This document shows positions 9,345 to 17,898 of a stretch of DNA of 64,000 nucleotides, in pieces (positions within the stretch are counted from its first letter, which is position 1; every line of letters begins with the position of its first letter). A program made the position numbers and the translations under genes. Below the pieces are notes generated by a model. The model saw nothing but the letters and a program-made list of their open reading frames with translations. It searched no databases and was not told the DNA's origin. Source of the DNA: Crocinitomicaceae bacterium (GTDB lineage: Bacteria; Bacteroidota; Bacteroidia; Flavobacteriales_D; Crocinitomicaceae); assembly GCA_016708105.1 (NCBI GenBank), contig JADJGJ010000001.1, positions 1,860,001-1,924,000 of the forward strand, in the 5' to 3' direction.

Positions 9345-10631
9345 TTATTTTCTTTTATCAACCGGAACAAATGGTCTTAAGGTATGACCTGTATAAATTT
9401 GTCTTGGACGACCGATAGGCTCATTGCCTTGACGCATTTCTTTCCATTGTGCAATCCAACCCGGAAGACGACCAAGCGCGAACATTACGGTAAACATATC
9501 CGTTGGGATACCTAAAGCCCGATAAATAATACCAGAGTAGAAGTCAACATTTGGATATAAATTTCTTGATTTGAAATAATCATCTTCCAAAGCAACTTTT
9601 TCTAATTTTTTAGCGATGTCTAAAATTGGATCATTCACGCCAAGTGCAGCTAATACTTCATCTGCCGCTTTTTTAATGATTTTTGCGCGCGGGTCAAAGT
9701 TTTTATAGACACGATGCCCGAATCCCATCAAACGGAAGCCATCATTTTTATCTTTAGCTTTCAATACATATTTATCTACATCACCACCATCAGCTTTAAT
9801 TGCTTCAAGCATCTCAATTACTTCTTGATTTGCACCACCGTGAAGTGGTCCCCACAATGCAGAAACCCCGGCTGAAATTGAAGCAAATAATCCGGCATGA
9901 GAAGAACCAACGATACGAACGGTTGAAGTAGAGCAGTTTTGCTCATGATCAGCGTGCAGAATAAGTAATTTATCCAAAGCATCAACCACCACTTTATTTG
10001 CTTTGTATTCTGTGGTAGGGATTGCGAACATCAACCGCATGAAATTTTCAACGTATCCTTTTGAGTTGTCATAATAATTCAAAGGGTAACCAACTTTGGT
10101 GCGATATACCCAAGAACAAAGAACTACAAATTTACCCAGTGTTTTACACACAGCATGATACATGTCATGTTCAGATTTAACATCTACCGGTTTAGGATTG
10201 AACGCAGTAAGCGCACTGGTAAGCGCAGTAAGAATGCCCATTGGGTGAGCTGAAGCAGGAAAACCATCAATGATGTCTTTCATCTCTTCATGCACCAAGG
10301 TGTATTTGCGAATATCATTTTCAAATTGTTCTAACTGCGCTTTTGTGGGTAATTCACCAAAAATCAACAAATAGGAAACTTCAAGAAAATCAGCTTTCTC
10401 AGCTAAATCTTCAATAGAATATCCACGATATCTTAGAATCCCCTCTTCACCATCTAAAAAGGTGATGCCACTTTCACATGCTCCGGTATTTTTATAACCG
10501 CGATCCATGGTAATGTACCCGGTCAAATCACGGAGTTTAGAAATATCAATTGCTTTTTCATTTTCAGAACCAGTAATTACCGGCAGTTCAATGGTTTTGT
10601 CTCCCAAAATTATTTTTGCTACTTCACTCAT
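9345..10631 (-). CDS. gltA: citrate synthase (type II)
   Basis: The enzyme condenses oxaloacetate and acetyl-CoA to citrate, the entry step of the TCA cycle, in the cytoplasm. At 428 residues it has the usual length of the hexameric type II bacterial form, including the N-terminal beta-rich domain with YRGYSIEDLAEK. Active-site elements are all visible: HADHEQN near 227 (substrate His), GPLHGGANQ near 263 (catalytic His), GFGHRVYK near 305, and NVDFYSG near 362 (catalytic Asp). It stands alone with its own terminator, which fits a housekeeping gene. Confidence 0.98.
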   Translation of the reverse strand: MSEVAKIILGDKTIELPVITGSENEKAIDISKLRDLTGYITMDRGYKNTGACESGITFLDGEEGILRYRGYSIEDLAEKADFLEVSYLLIFGELPTKAQLEQFENDIRKYTLVHEEMKDIIDGFPASAHPMGILTALTSALTAFNPKPVDVKSEHDMYHAVCKTLGKFVVLCSWVYRTKVGYPLNYYDNSKGYVENFMRLMFAIPTTEYKANKVVVDALDKLLILHADHEQNCSTSTVRIVGSSHAGLFASISAGVSALWGPLHGGANQEVIEMLEAIKADGGDVDKYVLKAKDKNDGFRLMGFGHRVYKNFDPRAKIIKKAADEVLAALGVNDPILDIAKKLEKVALEDDYFKSRNLYPNVDFYSGIIYRALGIPTDMFTVMFALGRLPGWIAQWKEMRQGNEPIGRPRQIYTGHTLRPFVPVDKRK

Positions 10632-10897
10632 GGTGTATGTGTTTTAAAGTGTTGTGAAATTCCCCATGATCGGGTTAAATTATTTTGTCACTAATATACA
10701 GGGTTTGTCTAACCAAAATACAAAATGATTTATTTTTTTTTCGTTGACATGACAATGCAAGTGTACAATCATTCGCATAATCAGACAATTCAAGTGCCTG
10801 AATTAGTTTTAAGATATTAATCAATTCTAAAACTGAGAAAAATCAAATTGGCTCTAGGATTTAGAATAAATCATTGGATAGCTAAAAAAAAATGCGG

Positions 10898-11416
10898 CTA
10901 ATTTGTATAATTTTTGAGTTCATCAAGCAATTCTGCCGGTTTCTGAAACCCAACGATAGTCCCCAGCCTCACCTCTTTTTTAGAAAGAATAACAAAAGAT
11001 GGGAAACTCATTTTTCCACTGAGCAGATTTACAGCTAATTCATTATACCCTTTACCGTTATACATTTTATACTCGTATAGCACCTCTTTGTATGCAACAG
11101 GTTCTTTTGACTCTGCATTCATTTTTACAGCATAAAAGTGTTCATTCATATATTCAATCACAGAGGAATCAAGAAAAGTTGACTGATCCATTTTTTTACA
11201 CCATCCACACCAATCAGTATAAATATCAATAAAGAAGAATTTTTTATCATCCTTATTTCTGTCTGAAGCAGTTTCAATATCAAGCCATTCAATGCTATTT
11301 GAATTTTCAGTTTCTGATGCAAAAGAACACCCCAAATGCAAGGCAAACAAATCTGCGCCTGCCAGCAATGGAAGCGTTAATATACTAATGAAACCGGTCA
11401 ATACAGCCTTTACCAT
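10898..11416 (-). CDS. exported thioredoxin-like protein (WCGWCK)
   Basis: The 172-residue product has a hydrophobic N-terminal signal or anchor (about 1-24), then a thioredoxin-like fold with the redox motif DWCGWCK near residue 70 and the cis-proline loop MSFPSFVI near 145. WCGWC motifs are typical of the thioredoxin_7/DUF255-like group that keeps exported proteins reduced or isomerised. It lies 8 bp after the DPP IV gene in the same direction, so the two are probably co-transcribed and it may assist folding of periplasmic proteins. Confidence 0.85.
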   Translation of the reverse strand: MVKAVLTGFISILTLPLLAGADLFALHLGCSFASETENSNSIEWLDIETASDRNKDDKKFFFIDIYTDWCGWCKKMDQSTFLDSSVIEYMNEHFYAVKMNAESKEPVAYKEVLYEYKMYNGKGYNELAVNLLSGKMSFPSFVILSKKEVRLGTIVGFQKPAELLDELKNYTN

Positions 11417-11424
11417 AAATTGAA

Positions 11425-13593
11425 TTAGAGATTTTCTAGCGTAAACTCAAGCATTTTATTGTAAAGATGTAAACGAGTATACCCACCATAAATTCCATGA
11501 TTTTTGTTGGTGTAAATAAACATATCAAAATCTTTATTCTTTTTAACCAGTGCGTCAACCATTTCCATCGTATTTTGCACATGCACATTATCATCACCTG
11601 AACCATGAATTAACAAATATTTTCCGGTAAGTTTTTCAACGTGGTTGATTGGAGAATTATCATCATATCCTGAAGCGTTTTCAGCAGGTGTGCGCATGAA
11701 TCTTTCAGTATAAATATTATCATACCACCTCCAATTTGTAACAGGGGCAACAGCTATTGCCATTTTAAACACGTCAGCTCCTTTAGTAATGCATAATGAA
11801 GACATGTAGCCGCCGTAGCTCCAACCCATTACTCCAATACGTGATGCATCAACATATGACCACTGCCCTACTTCACGTGCAACAGCAATCATATCTTCTG
11901 TTTCAAGTTTCCCTAGTTGTAGGTAAGTACATTTTTTAAATTCAGCTCCGCGATACATGGTTCCCCTGGTGTCTACTGAAATTACGATATACCCTTTTTG
12001 CGCCAATTGTTGGTGATAGTAATAATTGCTTCCACCCCATTGGTCAATCACCGTGTTGTGCCCGGGACCGTTGTATATATTGAAATAAACCGGATATTTT
12101 TTTGTTGAATCAAAGTCAGTTGGCAAAATGATGAATGCATTCAAAAGCTCATCTGCTCCTTTAATTGAGATAAATTTTGCCGGAGAAATTTTAAATTCTT
12201 TCAGCTTACTTTTCAAGGATGCATTATCTTTCAGTGTGGTGACCAGTTTTCCGTTTGCTGTGTGTACACTGAATTTATATGGCGTATTGATGTTTGACCA
12301 CGTGTTGATATAATATTTCATACCATTGCTGAATTCAGATTCATTGTGACCTAGTTCAGCAGATAGCTTTACTTTTCCGGTTCCGTCTAATTTAATTGAA
12401 TACAGAGATTGATACATTGCACCTTCTTCAGCTGAAGTATAGTAGATTAATCCTGCTTTTTCATTGATACCTTTTAACTCAATTACATCCCAACTCCCTT
12501 TAGTTATCTGAAATTCTTTTGCAGGCTCTGACATTTCAATAAGGTAAATATGTTTATATCCATCTTTTTCACTTGTTCTGATAAAAGCATTTTTATTTTC
12601 AAGAAAAACGAGATTATTATCTACTTCAACATAGGTTTCACTTTTGTCAGTATAGATTGTATGACCGGTAATATCACCTGAACCGGCGCAATCAGCAATC
12701 ATGTAGTTAAGTTCATTCTGATGTCTGTTCATGGTAAGATAAACCAACTGATTGGCATCATTGCTCCATTTCATACGCGGTATATATTCATACCCTCCAT
12801 AATTTACGCTACGCGTTGTGCCGTCTGTCAATGAATATATTTTTAACTCAAGTTTTGAATTATCTTCTCCTGCTTTTGGATATTTAAATGTGTAAGGTTC
12901 AGGATAAGTACCTCCTTGATAGTAATCCATTGTAAATTCTTTCACTGCTGATTCATCAAAACGGAGATAGGCTATTCTTGCTCCATCAGGCGACCAGTAA
13001 AATGCTTTGGTAATTTCAAATTCCTCTTCATATACCCAATCCGTTGATCCGTTGATAATGCTGTTTTGTTTGCCATCTGTTGTGAGCTGAGTTATCTTTT
13101 CTGAGTTGAGATCTCGGATATACAAATTGTTTTCAAACACAAATGCTACCTTAGAGCCATCAGGTGAAAAATCAGCCAACATTTGAGCACCATTTTCATA
13201 TAACTTGGTAACTTTTGATGATTTGATATCAACCACGAAATACTCTGCAGTAAAACTTCTTCTATAAATATAGTTAACCTTGGTTGCTATCAACACTTTA
13301 CTTTCATCAGCATTAAATGAGTAATCTTCAATTGTAATTCCTGAAAGTTTGTCTCCATCAAGTATCACTGCAACCGCTTTGCTAAAGTCAGTGTAGCTGT
13401 ATTTGACAATTTTATTGCCTTCAAGTACTGAGAAGTGTTCACCGTCATTCATTGAAGCAACCGATGAGACATATTCAGGTGAAAAATCTCTACTAGCCCA
13501 AATTTGCTGATTAGTAAACAATTTATCCTGAGCAAAAACCAGAGAACAGCAATACAGTGTTGCCAGAATAATACTTGATTTTATAAGATGCAT
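11425..13593 (-). CDS. dipeptidyl peptidase IV (S9B prolyl oligopeptidase family)
   Basis: The 722-residue serine peptidase has a signal peptide (about 1-22, ending FAQD), an eight-bladed beta-propeller region (DPPIV_N, about 70-430) with a DWVYEEE segment that holds the conserved Glu pair for the substrate N-terminus, and an alpha/beta hydrolase domain. The catalytic triad is visible: GWSYGGY (Ser near 591), GSGDDNVH (Asp near 664) and KNHGIYGG (His near 698). DPP IV removes X-Pro or X-Ala dipeptides from peptide N-termini in the periplasm, feeding amino-acid uptake. It is followed by a thioredoxin-like gene. Length fits the family. Confidence 0.95.
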   Translation of the reverse strand: MHLIKSSIILATLYCCSLVFAQDKLFTNQQIWASRDFSPEYVSSVASMNDGEHFSVLEGNKIVKYSYTDFSKAVAVILDGDKLSGITIEDYSFNADESKVLIATKVNYIYRRSFTAEYFVVDIKSSKVTKLYENGAQMLADFSPDGSKVAFVFENNLYIRDLNSEKITQLTTDGKQNSIINGSTDWVYEEEFEITKAFYWSPDGARIAYLRFDESAVKEFTMDYYQGGTYPEPYTFKYPKAGEDNSKLELKIYSLTDGTTRSVNYGGYEYIPRMKWSNDANQLVYLTMNRHQNELNYMIADCAGSGDITGHTIYTDKSETYVEVDNNLVFLENKNAFIRTSEKDGYKHIYLIEMSEPAKEFQITKGSWDVIELKGINEKAGLIYYTSAEEGAMYQSLYSIKLDGTGKVKLSAELGHNESEFSNGMKYYINTWSNINTPYKFSVHTANGKLVTTLKDNASLKSKLKEFKISPAKFISIKGADELLNAFIILPTDFDSTKKYPVYFNIYNGPGHNTVIDQWGGSNYYYHQQLAQKGYIVISVDTRGTMYRGAEFKKCTYLQLGKLETEDMIAVAREVGQWSYVDASRIGVMGWSYGGYMSSLCITKGADVFKMAIAVAPVTNWRWYDNIYTERFMRTPAENASGYDDNSPINHVEKLTGKYLLIHGSGDDNVHVQNTMEMVDALVKKNKDFDMFIYTNKNHGIYGGYTRLHLYNKMLEFTLENL

Positions 13594-13827
13594 GACTAAA
13601 ATATTTTGTTCACGAAAATATCAATAATTCTGCCAGACTCGTAAGTTACAATTCAAAATGATGAAGATATGCCCGACTTCAGGGAGAGCAAGATAAAAAA
13701 TAAAAAAAATCTGGGTGGTATAAATAGTTATTAATCAATCATATTGAAATGAAAATAGAAAATCATCCCAAGTCACTGCAATTGTCATCAAGTAATTAGA
13801 ATAGAATATGGTAAATTAGCCTGAACA

Positions 13828-15024
13828 ATGAACCTTATCAATCAAATAATAAATTTAGGTGTGAAGCCAACTTACGAGGGTTGGGAAACGCAAATTACCA
13901 GAACTTTAAACCTGATTGGACTCATTGCAGGATTCAATGTATTTATCTCAGCACTTATTTTCCCGATACTGGGGATTTACGGATTCCAAACAATTTTTAT
14001 TGTATACAGTTTTTTGTCACCGCTGATTATTGTTATTAACCGATTTGCCGGTTATCGTGCAGCCACCCATATATTTTACATGGTGAGTGCTGTACTGATG
14101 TTTTTTCTGACGGCCAAAATGGGGATTGACTCTTATATTTTGGTTTTTTTCTTCCCCTTGATTTTAAGTACAATTTTACTTCTTGGTCGCAAAGAAACTT
14201 TTGTGCATCTGGTTATTTCTCTCCTCTATTTTGTTTTTTGCCTGATTGGAATAGTATATGCCTTTGCGTATGATTTACTGAAAATACAATTCACGCCTGA
14301 ATTATTTGAAACACTCAGGTTATATGTGATTAGTCTTGGTATTTTCTCAAGTATTATAATGGTTGTGATTATTACACACGGTAATTTGAAACGTGAAAAT
14401 CAGATAAAAAAAATGCTGAAAGAAAAAGAAATTTTATTGGCAGAGGTATACCACCGGGTAAAAAACAACATGAATATTGTAACCAGTTTGTTGAATCTAC
14501 GCAAGAATATGTCAGAGTCAGAAGAAGTAAAAACTGCGCTAGAATCGTGCCGGCAAAGAGTTTATGCAATGTCACTGGTACATGAAAAATTTTTTAAGCA
14601 AGATAATCTTACCGGAATACAGTTTGATATTTATGCGAAAGAACTTGTAAGGGCTATCAGCGCAACTTTTGACAATAAAAATGAAACTGTTTGCACTTTG
14701 CAGGCTGACTCAGTGCAGTTGAGCGTTGATCAGGCAATACCGTGTGGGTTAATACTGAATGAAATCATTACAAACTCATTTAAACACGGCCAACCTTTAA
14801 CCGGAAGACAAGAAATAAATATTGAGATCACCTTGAATAAAAAAGTTGTCCGGCTAAGTGTAAAAGACAATGGTCAGGGATTTGATCCATCAACTAAAAA
14901 GTTTTCTGAAAGTTCAATGGGCATTGAGTTGATACATTCACTTTGTGACCAGCTTGACGCAACCTGTGAGTATAAAGCTGACAAAGGATCTCATTTTGTC
15001 ATTAGCTTTAAAAAGAATAAGTGA
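13828..15024 (+). CDS. membrane sensor histidine kinase, HisKA_2 type, orphan
   Basis: The 398-residue product has about six hydrophobic membrane segments (roughly residues 25-185), then a coiled linker, a HisKA_2-type phosphoacceptor helix EVYHRVKNN (His near 209) and an ATPase domain with N-box LNEIITNSFKHG, DNGQGFDP and a late G-box (SMGIELIH). These kinases autophosphorylate on His and pass phosphate to a response regulator. No regulator gene is adjacent, so the partner is unknown. The kinase core resembles the second kinase at 22892-24121 (both HRVKNNM...SLLN), which suggests paralogy. Its 3' end abuts a convergent gene with one base between stops. Confidence 0.88.
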   Translation: MNLINQIINLGVKPTYEGWETQITRTLNLIGLIAGFNVFISALIFPILGIYGFQTIFIVYSFLSPLIIVINRFAGYRAATHIFYMVSAVLMFFLTAKMGIDSYILVFFFPLILSTILLLGRKETFVHLVISLLYFVFCLIGIVYAFAYDLLKIQFTPELFETLRLYVISLGIFSSIIMVVIITHGNLKRENQIKKMLKEKEILLAEVYHRVKNNMNIVTSLLNLRKNMSESEEVKTALESCRQRVYAMSLVHEKFFKQDNLTGIQFDIYAKELVRAISATFDNKNETVCTLQADSVQLSVDQAIPCGLILNEIITNSFKHGQPLTGRQEINIEITLNKKVVRLSVKDNGQGFDPSTKKFSESSMGIELIHSLCDQLDATCEYKADKGSHFVISFKKNK

Positions 15025-15025
15025 C

Positions 15026-15286
15026 CTACCTTGAAAGTAAATCTTCAACCATTTCTTTATCTGCCACCTGCCACCTATTTTCATGAAGTTCCAACATATC
15101 AAGAATCAGTCTTTTTTCTGGAAACTGTTCAGCTTTGATTTCTGAAATCATAAAACGGTCACCCAATTTTTTAATTTCAGTGAAGCTATCAAATCCATGA
15201 ATTTTAAAATAGGTTTCAATTCCTTGATATTTTCTGTAAACGGGGAAAGAATATGGATGATCTGAATTAGCTAACTTTGTTATCAT
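15026..15286 (-). CDS. small conserved hypothetical protein
   Basis: The 86-residue product is soluble, with no signal peptide or membrane segment. Its pattern (PVYRKYQGIETYFKI ... SEIKAEQFPEKRLILDML) looks coding rather than random, but I recognise no named family. Its ATG overlaps the ATG of the divergent TPR gene inside one CATG (15284-15287), and its stop is one base from the stop of the kinase gene, so it fills the gap exactly. Confidence 0.6.
   Translation of the reverse strand: MITKLANSDHPYSFPVYRKYQGIETYFKIHGFDSFTEIKKLGDRFMISEIKAEQFPEKRLILDMLELHENRWQVADKEMVEDLLSR
15272..15279 (+). promoter_or_regulatory. Bacteroidota -7 box (TAACTTTG) of the TPR gene
   Basis: TAACTTTG matches the Bacteroidota -7 consensus TAnnTTTG and lies 5 nt before the ATG at 15285, inside the opposing small gene. 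Transcription would start at or very near the A of the ATG. Confidence 0.55.
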
Positions 15287-15890
15287 GAAAACTGAATTTC
15301 AAAAAGGATTGGATAAAGTTAATCAGAAGGATTTTAATTCAGCCATTGAACATTTTACGCTGGCAATTCAGTCTGATCAAAGCAAAGTTGAGTTTTATGC
15401 AGAGCGAGCGGTAGCCTACCTGAATATAGAACAGTTTGATTTGAGTATGTTTGATATGAACAGATGCATTGAATTAGAACCTATCAACAGCTATCGTTAT
15501 GCTTGTCGGGCATTTTTGAAAAGCCGAATGGGTGATCACCACGGAGCAATTGCTGATTATGAACATGCCGTAAAACTTGACCCTGATGATGCCATTTCAT
15601 ACAATAATTTGGGCTTGGTACAAGAGGCTTTGGGATACATGCAACAAGCTCAAAAAAGCTATGAAAAATCAAACAAACTTGTAGGTTATAATCCCAAAAG
15701 ATTTGATGAAGGCAACAAAGACAATAGCAATAACAAAGAAGATAACTCGTCTGAAAAATCACCTAACCAGACTGAACAACCCACAGCACCATTAAAATCA
15801 TCACATGTGGCTAAGTCAGTATTCACTACCCGTGCAGGGTTTAAAGACTTTTTTGCATTCATCAAAAACGGATTCAAAATAAAATCATGA
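15285..15890 (+). CDS. tetratricopeptide repeat protein
   Basis: The 201-residue product has about four TPR motifs in residues 1-130 (for example FNSAIEHFTLAIQSD, YAERAVAYLNIEQFD, AIADYEHAVKLDP, YNNLGLVQEALGY). A low-complexity Asn/Glu/Ser-rich linker follows (about 143-165) and then a basic C-terminus. TPR arrays bind partner proteins; there is no signal peptide, so a cytoplasmic scaffold is likely. Its last codons overlap the nth start (ATGA-type overlap at 15887-15890), which points to translational coupling, although a functional link is not obvious. Confidence 0.85.
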   Translation: MKTEFQKGLDKVNQKDFNSAIEHFTLAIQSDQSKVEFYAERAVAYLNIEQFDLSMFDMNRCIELEPINSYRYACRAFLKSRMGDHHGAIADYEHAVKLDPDDAISYNNLGLVQEALGYMQQAQKSYEKSNKLVGYNPKRFDEGNKDNSNNKEDNSSEKSPNQTEQPTAPLKSSHVAKSVFTTRAGFKDFFAFIKNGFKIKS

Positions 15891-16477
15891 CAAAAAAGGA
15901 GAAGGCGGATTTTATCATGACTTCATTGGAAAAATGTTATCCAGAAGTAAGCGTACCGCTTGATCATACAGACCCATACACGTTATTAATCGCCGTGTTA
16001 TTGTCAGCCCAATGCACTGATGAACGGGTAAATATAATTACTCCCTTGTTATTTAAACGAGCGAATAATCCATACGACATGATAAAAATGTCAGTAGCAG
16101 AAATAGCTGAAATCATCAGGCCATGTGGTTTGGCACCGGCAAAATCAAAAGGCATTTTTGGTTTGTCACAAATACTTATTGATAAACACAACGGTGAAGT
16201 GCCGGCAGATTTTGATGCTTTGGAAGCCTTACCCGCAGTGGGGCATAAAACAGCATCTGTAGTAATGTCACAGGCGTTTGGCGTTCCGGCTTTTCCGGTT
16301 GATACGCATATACATCGGTTATTAACTCGTTGGGGAATAACCAATGGAACATCCGTAACGCATACTGAGCGCGATGCAAAAAATGTTTTCCCTATTGAAT
16401 CATGGAACAAACTTCATATTCAAATTATTCTTTACGGCAGAGAATTTTCACCGGCGCGAAATCCCAAAAGAGGATAA
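15887..16477 (+). CDS. nth: endonuclease III (DNA glycosylase/AP lyase), C-terminus shifted out of frame
   Basis: The enzyme removes oxidised pyrimidines from DNA in base-excision repair. The helix-hairpin-helix ALPAVGHKTA with catalytic Lys near 121 and the FPVDTHI loop with catalytic Asp near 139 are intact. The frame ends early after SPARNPKRG. The next frame continues in family style (EDKDFITSTIGTKKAKAELR, stop at 16530-16532) if one base is removed near the AAAA at 16466-16469. The intact protein would be about 214 residues and would lack the [4Fe-4S] Cys cluster, as I recall for flavobacterial homologues. Whether the shift is real or an assembly error cannot be told here. It overlaps the TPR gene by 4 bp. 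Confidence 0.9.
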   Translation: MTKKEKADFIMTSLEKCYPEVSVPLDHTDPYTLLIAVLLSAQCTDERVNIITPLLFKRANNPYDMIKMSVAEIAEIIRPCGLAPAKSKGIFGLSQILIDKHNGEVPADFDALEALPAVGHKTASVVMSQAFGVPAFPVDTHIHRLLTRWGITNGTSVTHTERDAKNVFPIESWNKLHIQIILYGREFSPARNPKRG

Positions 16478-16609
16478 AGATTTTATCACATCAACCATTG
16501 GTACTAAAAAAGCAAAAGCTGAATTGCGTTGAAGTTATTAAATAGCTCTTGTTTAAAATGAATACTAGTCTATCCTCAAATCATTGATCGCTTATTCTAT
16601 CTTTATCGT

Positions 16610-16894
16610 GTGAAAAAGGTGCTGATAAAGCTAAAAAACAGGTATATCCTCTCTACACTGATAGCCTTAGTGTATGTAACCCTTTTGCATAATACAGATA
16701 TTTACACGCTCATTCAACGCAACAAAAAAGTATCTGCACTCTCTTCAGAAATTGAACACCGCAAAACTGAAATAGAGCAAATGAGAAAAAATTTAAATGA
16801 ACTCCAAGATTTAAGGTCATTAGAGAAATATGCTCGTGAAACTCACCTCTTCAAAAAAGACAATGAAGATGTTTTTATTTTCTCTTTTGAATAA
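16610..16894 (+). CDS. FtsB/DivIC-type septum formation initiator
   Basis: The 94-residue bitopic protein has a short basic N-terminus, one membrane helix (about 12-30), and then a coiled coil (about 36-75, RNKKVSALSSEIEHRKTEIEQMRKNLNEL), followed by LEKYARETHLFKKDNEDVFIF, the typical end of the FtsB/DivIC family. These proteins form a complex with FtsL and FtsQ and activate septal peptidoglycan synthesis at midcell. The start is GTG at 16610, the only one giving the full membrane helix. A near-consensus -7 element (TATCTTTA, 16598-16605) lies just before it. Confidence 0.88.
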   Translation: MKKVLIKLKNRYILSTLIALVYVTLLHNTDIYTLIQRNKKVSALSSEIEHRKTEIEQMRKNLNELQDLRSLEKYARETHLFKKDNEDVFIFSFE

Positions 16895-16943
16895 TAATCA
16901 TTCCTAAAAATAGTTAACCACTCTGTCAGTTCAATCAAAGCAT

Positions 16944-16951
16944 TAACTTTG
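16944..16951 (+). promoter_or_regulatory. -7 box (TAACTTTG) before the choice-of-anchor J gene
   Basis: TAACTTTG fits the TAnnTTTG consensus and ends 4 nt before the ATG at 16956, which predicts a leaderless or nearly leaderless mRNA. Confidence 0.55.
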
Positions 16952-16955
16952 TCTC

Positions 16956-17741
16956 ATGCGAAATCTTGCTGCTTTATTCTTGTTGGGTTCTGTTTTTCTC
17001 AACAATTCATTTGGTCAGAACACTATTTTTAGTGAATCATTCACAACCGGTGTTCCTACCACGTGGTATATGGAAAATCAGGACAATTTAACTCCCGTAG
17101 TTGATACATTTGATCAAGCTTGGATAAGTTTTGTTACTTCAGATGACACTTGTGTTGCAAGCACATCGTATTATAATCCGGCGGGACAATCCTCAGATTA
17201 TTTGATGACCCCACGCATTACCTTAAATGCTTATTCTAAACTAGTGTGGTCAGCGCGCTCGTATGACGCTTCTTTTCCTGATGATTATATTGTTCTTGTG
17301 TCAACAACTGATAGTCTCTCAAGTAGTTTTACAGATACCATTTTTGTGCAGGAATCAGAATCATATCTTTGGCAAAAAAGAAGTGTACAATTAGATATAG
17401 AAGGTTATGCATCAGAAGATGTTTTTATAGCATTTAAAAATATAACTACGGATGGATATTTTCTTTTATTGGATGATGTCATTGTGCTGAGTTCAAATTT
17501 TGCCTCACTTGAAGACTACGAGGCTTCATCTATAAGTTTGTATCCCAATCCAACAGCAGAATTTATTCAAATACAAAATTTGCCTGAAAATGCAGAAGTG
17601 ACTTGTTTTTCAGCACAGGGTGAGATAATGTTCAGCGGAAACTCATCCTCTTGGAACGTTAGCCAACTTGCTTCAGGTGTATATTATATCAAGATTACAT
17701 CCGACAAGGGAACTGAAGTTTTGCCATTCATCCGTGAATAA
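16956..17741 (+). CDS. secreted choice-of-anchor J protein with T9SS type A sorting domain
   Basis: The 261-residue product has a signal peptide (1-20, ending SFGQN). Residues about 22-175 form a choice-of-anchor J / cleaved-adhesin-like beta-sandwich (SESFTTGVPTTWY ... SSDYLMTPRI ... SARSYDASFPDDY). The last ~70 residues (SLYPNPTAEFIQI ... LASGVYYIKITSDKGTEV) are a T9SS type A sorting domain, removed during export to the surface. This architecture is common in Bacteroidota surface or extracellular proteins that bind carbohydrate or other ligands. No catalytic residues are visible. Confidence 0.9.
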   Translation: MRNLAALFLLGSVFLNNSFGQNTIFSESFTTGVPTTWYMENQDNLTPVVDTFDQAWISFVTSDDTCVASTSYYNPAGQSSDYLMTPRITLNAYSKLVWSARSYDASFPDDYIVLVSTTDSLSSSFTDTIFVQESESYLWQKRSVQLDIEGYASEDVFIAFKNITTDGYFLLLDDVIVLSSNFASLEDYEASSISLYPNPTAEFIQIQNLPENAEVTCFSAQGEIMFSGNSSSWNVSQLASGVYYIKITSDKGTEVLPFIRE

Positions 17742-17814
17742 GGCATTTTGAAGCTGCCACGCCTCCATTAGTCGAATAGCTGATTTGCATCACTTATCAA
17801 ATCTATTGATTTCT

Positions 17815-17822
17815 TATTTTTG
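17815..17822 (+). promoter_or_regulatory. -7 box (TATTTTTG) before the S46 peptidase
   Basis: TATTTTTG matches TAnnTTTG and lies about 77 nt before the chosen ATG at 17899, leaving a normal short leader. Confidence 0.45.
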
Positions 17823-17898
17823 TGCCGCGAAATTGAGTAGTTGATTATTTCTATTCTTTTTGCACGTGCAGGAAACACTAATAAAAAAACAACCACAA

